Shown here: in pieces, positions 1-5,419 of the stretch
Layout of the letters: the number at the start of each line of letters is the position of its first letter
How positions within the stretch are numbered: the stretch's first letter is position 1
Source: Candidatus Margulisiibacteriota bacterium
GTDB taxonomy: Bacteria; Margulisbacteria; WOR-1; JAKLHX01
Direction of reading: 5' to 3'
DNA length: 6,040 nt
Assembly (NCBI GenBank): GCA_022709925.1
Contig: JAKLHX010000071.1
Location: forward strand, 1-6,040
The notes under the pieces: model-generated
What the model saw: the letters and a program-made list of their open reading frames with translations, nothing else
Databases searched by the model: none
What the model was told of the DNA's origin: nothing
Program-made: the position numbers and the translations under genes

Positions 1-711
1 GAAGCCTTCCACGCTCCATGTGTTTACGAACTCATTGACCTCTTTCGGCTTATCGCTTATCTGGGTGTCCCGCTCGCTTATATGGATCACTTTCACTCCG
101 AGGAGCATCGAAAGGCTTGCGAAGTCTTTGCTGCTCAAAGCTTTCTTTATTTTAGGGATCCTTTTATCTTTCGGTTTTGACTTGATGAGTTTTTTTGCGA
201 TATCAACGAGCCCTGCTTTTGTGAAGTGCGATACAAGCCCCGGATTTGCTCCGTGCTCTATGACGGCTGTCGCGCCTTTTTTATTCTTCCATCCCTCGAC
301 CATCTTACGTATTGCCATGTGCCTTACATATAATGTGCGGTCCGCCGGCATTTTATCCTTGGCACCCTCGTACGGGTCCCAAAGTTCTACGGAAGTATTT
401 ATATAAAGGACATCATGGTCATGGCACCACTCAAGTATCTCGGTGCATTCTATGTTCCAGGCAAGGTCGATGATCATATCTCCTTTGCCTACATAGCTTG
501 CGAGCTTTGTCTTTAAATTCGTCCTTGTTATCTTGTCCACCTTGAACCTTACGCCTTCGTTTATGGCGTCCCTTATATAATCGCTGTTGTCAGCGAAGTC
601 TATCACCGTTATCTTTTTCGGATCCATCTCCACATGCTTTAGTATTAGAGGGACCGTGCACCTTGAAACGAAACCGCAGCCTATGACCAATATCTTTCCG
701 TTAAACTTCAA
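1..711 (-). CDS. hss: Homospermidine synthase, N-terminal half (cut by window edge)
   Basis: Bacterial homospermidine synthase makes the polyamine homospermidine from putrescine (or spermidine) in an NAD-dependent cytoplasmic reaction. The window holds the first 237 residues; the family is usually about 470-480, so roughly half is missing beyond base 1. Seen: an N-terminal Rossmann segment GKILVIGCGFVSRCTVPLI (residues 5-23), then SVELWDPYEG (107-116), HGANPGLVS (153-161), HISERDTQ (210-217) and FVNTWSVEGF (228-237). By comparison from memory with the Blastochloris viridis enzyme, E109, N156, E213 and W232 fall at active-site positions, and the Glu-to-Trp spacing of 19 residues is identical. 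The start is TTG at 709-711, chosen because a Shine-Dalgarno sits 7 bases upstream and the Rossmann fold starts at once; the next in-frame ATG (residue 29) would cut the fold. The gene is transcribed away from the other genes. A saccharopine-dehydrogenase-like relative is less likely given the ERDTQ and NTWSVEG motifs. Confidence 0.9.
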   Translation of the reverse strand, partial: MKFNGKILVIGCGFVSRCTVPLILKHVEMDPKKITVIDFADNSDYIRDAINEGVRFKVDKITRTNLKTKLASYVGKGDMIIDLAWNIECTEILEWCHDHDVLYINTSVELWDPYEGAKDKMPADRTLYVRHMAIRKMVEGWKNKKGATAVIEHGANPGLVSHFTKAGLVDIAKKLIKSKPKDKRIPKIKKALSSKDFASLSMLLGVKVIHISERDTQISDKPKEVNEFVNTWSVEGF

Positions 712-718
712 TCTTTTT

Positions 719-724
719 CTCCTT
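719..724 (-). promoter_or_regulatory. Ribosome binding site fixing the TTG start of hss
   Basis: On the minus strand AAGGAG lies 7 bases before TTG at 709-711. There is no in-frame ATG or GTG nearby, so this site decides the non-ATG start of the homospermidine synthase. Confidence 0.75.
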
Positions 725-743
725 TCGAAAGATGATAGATAAA

Positions 744-771
744 ATCATAACACAAAAGGTTTTTTATTCAA
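744..771 (-). promoter_or_regulatory. Predicted sigma70-type promoter for hss
   Basis: On the minus strand TTGAAT (766-771) and TATGAT (744-749) are separated by 16 bases: 4 of 6 and 5 of 6 matches to the -35 and -10 consensus. Transcription would begin near 737 and give a leader of about 25 bases. I found no equally good pair for the divergent gene at 858, although the same 146-bp gap must serve both. Confidence 0.5.
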
Positions 772-857
772 GGTTGGAACCCGTTTTTTCTATGCAAGTT
801 TTTCCGTGTATATGCCGAAAGTAATATAGGCGGCGTTATAAAAGGAGAAAAAGTTCG

Positions 858-1850
858 ATGAATTATATAGAAGGCGTTCCTGCATCTATGCCTCAGGCAC
901 AAGTTCGGGATGTTGAAATCCCTCTTTCATACAGGGCTGATGTAACGGCTGTGCCGCAGAACAGGCCGCCAGCCTTATCTTTGCCGGACGCGGCAGTTTT
1001 TAGCGGGACCCTTTCGGACCGGATATCGTCGCTCCCATCGATAAACAACGCGTCGGACCTGGACAATATCATAGACGGCATTCATGGATATGTGCTCGCG
1101 CATGGCGCCAACGTAAATGCGATGATATCCGGGATATCTACGGCATTTGCTAAATTGCAGGACACAAAGCTGTTTGCCCTTTGCAAGGGGTGGGAGGATA
1201 AATATCCTGCTGACAGGGAAGCCATATTGACTTCCTTGAACGGTGTTTGGAGGAACGGTACTCCCGAAGGTTTCGGTCCGGTTAGAGGGTTGTCAGGAGC
1301 TTATGATGTTATAAGCGGATCAATGGACAGTGCGACCATGTTGGAGGGTATTAATCCTCATGGACTAAGGCCGGATATAGTCGGGCTTTATAATGCATCA
1401 TCGCTCAGGGATATCCTGAACGTCTATTTCGATTCGGACGGTAAGACCATAAACGGATATCAAAGTTCAGGAGGGCTTGCTACTCAATTCCTTATTTCTG
1501 TCCCTCCTACAGTAAGCAGACAGAAGAATGGTGAACGTAACATTATCCCAGAAGGGCCCAGCCAGGAATATTATGTGGATCTCAAACAACCCAAGGACGG
1601 CGGAGATAAAGAGGCCATAAGGTCCAAATTGGAATATTTAGGAATTCCCTGGGAGTCCGTATATTCCGACCTTGAACAGAAATCTTCGCTTGAAAATCCT
1701 GAAACTGGTCTTAAAAAAATCACGGAAAAGATCATCCCGCCCGGTTCTTACGTAGAAATGGTCGGCGATATAGTAGGGAGTTTGGCTGGCCAAGGCCCTA
1801 TGTCTGGAGCAGAAAAAATGCCTTTTGACGGGATACCCCCGAAAAACTGA
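858..1850 (+). CDS. Uncharacterised 330-residue protein, first gene of a two-gene unit
   Basis: I do not recognise this protein. It begins at ATG 858 with GGAG at 844-847, 10 bases upstream, inside an AAAGGAGAAAAAG stretch resembling the one before the divergent hss. No signal peptide or membrane segment is visible, so it is probably cytoplasmic. Residues 8-60 are proline-rich and look unstructured. Residues 65-110 look alpha-helical and hold the only cysteine (C109). Residues about 130-215 are rich in Gly, Ser and Asn, with short motifs such as GFGPVRGLSGAYD. Residues 235-290 are highly charged (Lys, Glu, Asp), and the tail is rich in Gly and Pro. It lies 34 bases before the NDK-like gene on the same strand, so the two are probably co-transcribed and perhaps functionally linked; that is inference. 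Codon use looks like that of its neighbours, which argues for a real gene rather than a chance open frame. An alternative start at residue 11 (ATG 888) has no ribosome binding site. Confidence 0.75.
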   Translation: MNYIEGVPASMPQAQVRDVEIPLSYRADVTAVPQNRPPALSLPDAAVFSGTLSDRISSLPSINNASDLDNIIDGIHGYVLAHGANVNAMISGISTAFAKLQDTKLFALCKGWEDKYPADREAILTSLNGVWRNGTPEGFGPVRGLSGAYDVISGSMDSATMLEGINPHGLRPDIVGLYNASSLRDILNVYFDSDGKTINGYQSSGGLATQFLISVPPTVSRQKNGERNIIPEGPSQEYYVDLKQPKDGGDKEAIRSKLEYLGIPWESVYSDLEQKSSLENPETGLKKITEKIIPPGSYVEMVGDIVGSLAGQGPMSGAEKMPFDGIPPKN

Positions 1851-1884
1851 AATTTCCTCCGATATTATCCGATAATCCTTTGAT

Positions 1885-2961
1885 ATGTCAAATGCTTCTA
1901 TAAATGTGCGTTTTGCGAACGGCGGATTTTCTGTCGAACGCTCAACAGTTGTCAGCCTTATAACGCAAAGGCTTCATCCGCCGGTACCTTACGGCAGAAT
2001 GAACCCTTGGAGGCTGCAAGTACAGGATAAATCTCCGCAGTTAACGGATAAACAGATGCTGATGCTTTTTAAGCCGGAAGTCCTGAGCGCATCCGTGGAT
2101 TCATCGGTCGTCATAGACAGGGCCTTTGAGTGTTTGGCCGACCATGGCTATGATGTCGAAGGAGTATCATTGCTGTCAGGACCTTATATAGGCAAACAGG
2201 GGATAATAGAGCGGCATTACGGCCAGATCAACAAAGTTTACAGGGAAAGTTTGGCGGCATTTCCACCGGAAGCGGTAACTACTTTTAAGGAAATATTCGG
2301 GGTAGAACCGTATAGTTGCGATGTTTTGGGCGGAGAGGAGTTCATGAGTTCCCTTTGCTTGTCGTCGCGCGATATGGCCCAGCTATGGTCTATTTCTTCC
2401 GGATCGGGACAGGTAAAAAAACTTGCTCCGGGGGTGTATTGCATGGCGTATAGTTCCGGAAGGTTTATGGATAAGTATCTGGTCAACGGATTCCATGCGG
2501 GGCAAATAGAGAACTTTTGCGGGCCTGATCGGAAGACCGTTGCTGTTTCTATCAGGAGCGGCGATAAGGCCTCGTCATGGAGCAAAATGAGAAGCGATTT
2601 TGCCGGGGCTACGGATCCCGCAAAAGCAATGACCGGGAGCCTTAGGAGCTGGCTTTTATTCAACAAGAGAAGTTTGGGCATTGCAACAGTAGATATGCAA
2701 TTCAACGGGATCCATTTGACTGCAGGGCCGTTGGAATCTATAGCCGAGATATCAAACTGGTTCCAGTGGATAAAGCCCGATCAAACGATCATGGGGAGAT
2801 TGTTGACAGGCCGTATTACGGCGCAAAATCTGGATATTCTGACGTCTAATCCAAAGGTGTCATGGTCAGGCCGGGAAAAGCCTTTGTTTGACCACACAGA
2901 GAGTATGGAGCCTGAAGAAGCCGCGACGCTTGCGTCCGCTATTAAAGACCAGCTCGACTGA
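1885..2961 (+). CDS. Divergent, enlarged nucleoside diphosphate kinase-like protein
   Basis: NDK moves the gamma phosphate between nucleoside triphosphates and diphosphates through a phosphohistidine. Usual bacterial NDKs are about 140-150 residues; this protein has 358. Seen: QMLMLFKPEVL (57-67) aligns with the first NDK strand and its KPD lysine (K63); ERHYGQI (109-115) matches the region of the family His-Tyr pair; GATDPAKAMTGSLR (241-254) matches GATNP...GTIR; NGIH (274-277) matches the Asn and catalytic His (H277); LESIAEISNWF (283-293) matches the closing helix. T243 to R254 (11) and N274 to H277 (3) have family spacing. Differences: about 85 extra residues between roughly 120 and 205, about 10 extra between R254 and N274, LTAG in place of GSDS after the His, the R88-like arginine shifted by one, an extra N-terminal 50 residues and a tail of about 60. 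It may be an active kinase, a nucleotide-binding regulator or a pseudoenzyme. An in-frame stop at 1873-1875 rules out a start further upstream. No Shine-Dalgarno precedes ATG 1885, so translation may depend on coupling to the gene before it. Confidence 0.72.
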   Translation: MSNASINVRFANGGFSVERSTVVSLITQRLHPPVPYGRMNPWRLQVQDKSPQLTDKQMLMLFKPEVLSASVDSSVVIDRAFECLADHGYDVEGVSLLSGPYIGKQGIIERHYGQINKVYRESLAAFPPEAVTTFKEIFGVEPYSCDVLGGEEFMSSLCLSSRDMAQLWSISSGSGQVKKLAPGVYCMAYSSGRFMDKYLVNGFHAGQIENFCGPDRKTVAVSIRSGDKASSWSKMRSDFAGATDPAKAMTGSLRSWLLFNKRSLGIATVDMQFNGIHLTAGPLESIAEISNWFQWIKPDQTIMGRLLTGRITAQNLDILTSNPKVSWSGREKPLFDHTESMEPEEAATLASAIKDQLD

Positions 2962-2971
2962 TTTGATCCCC

Positions 2972-2996
2972 GCAAATAAAGCATTTGCCTAGTTTT
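2972..2996 (+). terminator. Possible weak terminator after the NDK-like gene
   Basis: GCAAAT (2972-2977) and ATTTGC (2983-2988) form a perfect 6-bp stem with a 5-base loop, followed by CTAGTTTT. The stem is short with only two GC pairs and the T run is short, so termination would be inefficient. It overlaps the -35 element proposed for the next unit. Confidence 0.25.
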
Positions 2997-3013
2997 ATAA
3001 TATCTGTTAAAAT
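2985..3013 (+). promoter_or_regulatory. Predicted sigma70-type promoter for the small ORF and bio genes
   Basis: TTGCCT (2985-2990) and TAAAAT (3008-3013) are separated by 17 bases, with 4 of 6 and 5 of 6 consensus matches. Transcription would begin near 3020, about 33 bases before the small gene at 3053. A perfect TATAAT also occurs at 2996-3001 but has no -35 partner at the right distance. I see no palindrome resembling a BirA operator or other known biotin operator here. Confidence 0.45.
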
Positions 3014-3052
3014 AATGACCATAATTGGAAGAGAAAGGAGTGTTGAACACAA

Positions 3053-3217
3053 ATGGTAGTAGAAAGATCGGAATATCAGGGTAAGCCGATAATAGTTCTT
3101 AAAAGGAACGAGAATGACAGATATCCGTTCACGTTCGGGGTTTCCAAGGCAAAACTGATAATAGAGAACATCGAAGCAATAAAGAAATTCATAGCTGAGA
3201 ACGAACAGCCAGCTTAA
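3053..3217 (+). CDS. Small uncharacterised 54-residue protein upstream of bioB
   Basis: This short gene starts at ATG 3053 and ends with TAA at 3215-3217. An in-frame TGA at 3044-3046 makes ATG 3053 the only sensible start. The Shine-Dalgarno AGGAG (3036-3040) is strong but 12 bases away, a little long. The protein begins MVVERSEYQGKPIIVLKR and continues with a charged NENDRYPFTFGVSKAK stretch, then an amphipathic helix IIENIEAIKKFIAEN. The pattern suggests a compact fold: two short strands around residues 1-17, a turn with DRYPF, and a C-terminal helix. It has no cysteine, signal peptide or membrane segment. It resembles, from memory only, small conserved hypothetical proteins of anaerobic bacteria; I cannot name a function. 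It sits 60 bases before bioB, behind the promoter proposed at 2985-3013, so it may be the first gene of the biotin transcript, though its link to biotin is unproven. Confidence 0.75.
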   Translation: MVVERSEYQGKPIIVLKRNENDRYPFTFGVSKAKLIIENIEAIKKFIAENEQPA

Positions 3218-3265
3218 TTTCACGCCTTAAGAGTACACGCAGAGAACACCTGCCTTATTATGGTT

Positions 3266-3270
3266 GGAGG
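3266..3270 (+). promoter_or_regulatory. Ribosome binding site fixing the GTG start of bioB
   Basis: GGAGG lies 7 bases before GTG at 3278. The upstream in-frame ATG at 3260 would place this motif inside the coding region and has no Shine-Dalgarno of its own, so GTG is the better start. Confidence 0.75.
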
Positions 3271-3277
3271 TATTTTT

Positions 3278-4213
3278 GTGGAAATTAACGATCTCTATCG
3301 TCTTCCGGAACGATCTCTTTCTTATCTCATGCAGCAAGCCGACGGCATAAGGGCCGAAAAGTTCGGTCCCAAGATAGACCTTTGTACGATCACCAACGCA
3401 AAAAGCGGAGCTTGTTCCGAAGACTGTAAATTCTGCGCGCAGTCGTCCCATTACTCTGTGGATATAGCTTCTTACCCTCTTAAATCAATGGAAACCATGA
3501 TAGAAGAGGCCAAAACGGCAAAAGGTTACGGCTCCGACAGGTTCTGCATCGTTACCAGCGGGAATTCCTTGACAGCGCAAGAGCTTTCGCTTATAGCCGG
3601 TACTATCACGAAGATAACCCGCGATATCGGTATGGTCATGGACGCTTCTTTAGGGGCTCTTTCTTATGATGATCTTAAAACTTTGAAACAGGCCGGGCTT
3701 GCGAGATATCATCATAATATAGAGACCTCCAGGGATTTTTACCCGAAAATAGTATCTACCCACAGTTTTGACGAGAGGGTCAATACGATAAAAGCCGCTA
3801 AAAAAGCCGGTCTTGAAGTGTGTAGCGGCGGGATAATAGGGCTCGGAGAATCCTGGAAGGACAGGGTCGATATGGCGGTCCTTTTGAGGGACCTCGATGT
3901 CGATTCCGTCCCGATAAATATTTTAAATCCGATAAAAGGGACCCCTCTGGGAGGTTCCGACAATATAAGCATAGAAGATGCCATGAAAACGATCGCCATC
4001 TTCAGGATAATACTTCCCGGTAAAGTGATAAAAGTAGCGGCAGGCAGAGAGACAAAACTTAAGGACCATCAAAAAGATATATTCCATGCAGGGGCTAACG
4101 GCATGCTGATAGGCGGTTATTTGACGACAAAGGGTCGGCCTGTTGATGAGGATCGCAGACTGGTCGAAGAGATAGAGCGTGTCTGGGGAAAAGGGATGAA
4201 GGATGAAGAATGA
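3278..4213 (+). CDS. bioB: Biotin synthase (radical SAM)
   Basis: BioB inserts sulfur into dethiobiotin to give biotin, the last step of the pathway. The protein is 311 residues from the GTG start (317 from ATG 3260). Seen, numbered from GTG: the radical-SAM motif ACSEDCKFC with C46, C50 and C53 binding the [4Fe-4S] cluster; RFC (C90); RYHHNIETS (143-151), typical of BioB; VCSGGIIGLGE (C182); VPINILNPIKGTPL; and AAGRE (R257). Compared with E. coli, C90, C182 and R257 match three ligands of the auxiliary cluster (C97, C188, R260), but the fourth (C128) is replaced by D122 in VMDASLGALS. An additional C36 occurs in DLCTITNAKSG, a segment typical of anaerobe BioBs. This fits the type II BioB described from obligate anaerobes, which carries a different auxiliary cluster; that assignment is inference. 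The C-terminus is shorter than in E. coli (346 residues). bioF overlaps its last 11 bases, indicating a single transcript. Confidence 0.96.
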   Translation: MEINDLYRLPERSLSYLMQQADGIRAEKFGPKIDLCTITNAKSGACSEDCKFCAQSSHYSVDIASYPLKSMETMIEEAKTAKGYGSDRFCIVTSGNSLTAQELSLIAGTITKITRDIGMVMDASLGALSYDDLKTLKQAGLARYHHNIETSRDFYPKIVSTHSFDERVNTIKAAKKAGLEVCSGGIIGLGESWKDRVDMAVLLRDLDVDSVPINILNPIKGTPLGGSDNISIEDAMKTIAIFRIILPGKVIKVAAGRETKLKDHQKDIFHAGANGMLIGGYLTTKGRPVDEDRRLVEEIERVWGKGMKDEE

Positions 4214-5312
4214 AGCGGCTTTTGTGCGGACTCTTAAGCCGATATCTTCCAAAAGAAGTGTTCTTGTCAATATAGGCGGAAAAGAATATATCGATTTTTC
4301 TTCCAATGATTATCTAGGTCTTTCGCAGCATCCTGAAATGATAGAAGCCGCCGTGAACGCTGCGAAGAAATATGGAACAGGATCGGGAGGTTCCAGACTT
4401 TTAAGTGGTGATAGCGAACTTTTTCACGAGCTTGAAGATTCTGTTGCCAGGTTCAAAGGGAAAGGGTCTTCTCTGGTATTTAACAGCGGTTATCAGGCCA
4501 ATATTGGGATAATAAGCTCTTTGTTGTCGAAAGAGGATACGGTATTCTTTGACAAGCTGTGCCATGCAAGCATCGTTGATGGTGTTATGTTGTCCGGGGC
4601 AAGGTTCCACAGGTTCCGCCACAATGACGCGGGCCATCTTGAAGAGCTGCTAAAAAAAGAAAAAGCCAGGAAGCCCTTGATAATCACCGAGTCCGTTTTT
4701 AGCATGGATGGAGATATTGCGTCGTTGAAAGACCTGGTGTCGGTCAAGAATAAATATTCAGCGACTTTGATGGCGGATGAGGCCCATGCTACGGGGATCT
4801 TCGGTAAGAACGGGGCAGGGGTCGTCGAAGAACTAGGATTGAGTGATGAGATAGAGTTGATAATGGGTACTTTCAGCAAGTCCCTCGGAAGTTGCGGGGC
4901 GTATATAGCTTGCAGCGAAAAAGTGAAGCAATATTTGGTGAATGCCTGCAGAAGTTTCATTTACTCAACTGCGCTCCCTCCTTCGGTGGTCGCGTGCAAC
5001 TTAAAGAGCATAGAGCTGGTTAAGAAAGAACCTCAAAGACGTAAAAAGCTTCTTGAGTTGTCGGCGTATTTTATCGGCCTCTTAAAAAAGAACGGCATTG
5101 ATACGCCAAGCCGTTCACAGATAGTCCCTGTCATTGCCGGAGAAAATCCCGCGGCCATATCTTTGTCTGATAAACTTAAGGCTAATGGCTTTTGGTCCCT
5201 TCCTATAAGATATCCGACCGTGCCAAAAGGGGAGGCGAGAGTGAGGTTTTCGTTGAACTCCGGTCATACGGAAGAGATGATAAACAAGATAGTAGAATGT
5301 TTGGGAACTTGA
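4203..5312 (+). CDS. bioF: 8-amino-7-oxononanoate synthase (PLP enzyme)
   Basis: BioF condenses pimeloyl-ACP (or pimeloyl-CoA) with L-alanine to give 8-amino-7-oxononanoate, CO2 and free carrier, the first committed step of biotin ring assembly. The 369 residues are close to the family length of about 380. Seen: FSSNDYLGLS (32-41), YGTGSGGSRLLSG (57-69), FNSGYQANIG (93-102), KLCHASIVDG (118-127) with H121 stacking on the cofactor, ESVFSMDGD (163-171), MADEAHATGIFG (190-201) with D192 and H195, and GTFSKSLGSCGAY (222-234) with K226 as the Schiff-base lysine. All key PLP-binding residues of the alpha-oxoamine synthase family are present. It could in principle be a glycine C-acetyltransferase (kbl) relative, but the position directly after bioB settles it as bioF. 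ATG 4203 overlaps bioB by 11 bases; AAGGG at 4191-4195, inside bioB, serves as ribosome binding site at 7 bases. A repeat begins one base after the stop codon. Confidence 0.95.
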   Translation: MKNEAAFVRTLKPISSKRSVLVNIGGKEYIDFSSNDYLGLSQHPEMIEAAVNAAKKYGTGSGGSRLLSGDSELFHELEDSVARFKGKGSSLVFNSGYQANIGIISSLLSKEDTVFFDKLCHASIVDGVMLSGARFHRFRHNDAGHLEELLKKEKARKPLIITESVFSMDGDIASLKDLVSVKNKYSATLMADEAHATGIFGKNGAGVVEELGLSDEIELIMGTFSKSLGSCGAYIACSEKVKQYLVNACRSFIYSTALPPSVVACNLKSIELVKKEPQRRKKLLELSAYFIGLLKKNGIDTPSRSQIVPVIAGENPAAISLSDKLKANGFWSLPIRYPTVPKGEARVRFSLNSGHTEEMINKIVECLGT

Positions 5313-5313
5313 A

Positions 5314-5361
5314 CTGAAGATCTGAAGAGCTGAAGTTCTGAAGAGCTGAAGTTCTGAAGTA
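5314..5361 (+). repeat. Tandem array of six 8-base CTGAAGNN units
   Basis: Six consecutive units start at 5314, 5322, 5330, 5338, 5346 and 5354. All share CTGAAG; the last two bases are AT, AG, TT, AG, TT and TA. The AG/TT alternation makes a 16-base higher-order repeat, with CTGAAGAGCTGAAGTT at 5322-5337 and again at 5338-5353. The array begins one base after the bioF stop codon. Confidence 0.9.
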
Positions 5362-5410
5362 AAAACATCAGGAATAATAAACTTCAGCTCTTCATCCTTC
5401 AGCGCTTCAG
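5322..5410 (+). repeat. Large inverted repeat (hairpin) between bioF and the hydrolase gene
   Basis: The left arm (5322-5353) and right arm (5380-5410) pair over 28 bases: 5339-5353 with 5380-5394 (15 bp, perfect), 5329-5335 with 5397-5403 (7 bp) and 5322-5327 with 5405-5410 (6 bp). They are interrupted by one mismatch and one small internal loop. The loop between the arms is 26 bases. The right arm consists of four CTTCAG-type units, one altered to CTTCAT. Because the left arm is a tandem duplication, the right arm can also pair 15 bp with 5323-5337, giving two competing folds. It ends 9 bases before the start codon at 5420. No T run follows, so it is not a standard intrinsic terminator. It could be a dispersed intergenic palindromic repeat, an mRNA processing or stability element, or a translational control element. 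Confidence 0.85.
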
Positions 5411-5419
5411 CACTAAAAA

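Noticed and set aside
20..406. Open frame of 128 codons on the plus strand
   Set aside because: It lies opposite the homospermidine synthase gene, whose motifs are clear on the minus strand; the plus-strand product has no recognisable pattern.
1861..1880. ATTAT-CCG-ATAAT inverted repeat before the NDK-like gene
   Set aside because: The stem is only 5 AT pairs with a 3-base loop, which is expected by chance in AT-rich spacer.
2238..2705. Open frame of 155 codons on the minus strand
   Set aside because: It is antisense to the NDK-like gene across its conserved part, has no ribosome binding site and shows no family motif.
3260..3277. ATG 3260 as the start of bioB
   Set aside because: It would encode MVGGIF from the Shine-Dalgarno itself and has no upstream site; GTG 3278 has GGAGG at 7 bases.
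2962..3277. BirA or other biotin operator upstream of the bio genes
   Set aside because: I looked for the long TTGTAAACC-type palindrome and found no half-site pair at the right spacing.
4493..4960. Open frame of 155 codons on the minus strand
   Set aside because: It is antisense to the PLP core of bioF and is explained by the codon pattern of that gene.
5314..5361. CRISPR array
   Set aside because: Units are only 8 bases with 2 variable bases and no spacers of the needed length.
5322..5410. Intrinsic terminator after bioF
   Set aside because: The hairpin is strong but no T run follows on the plus strand, and the next gene begins 9 bases later on the same strand.
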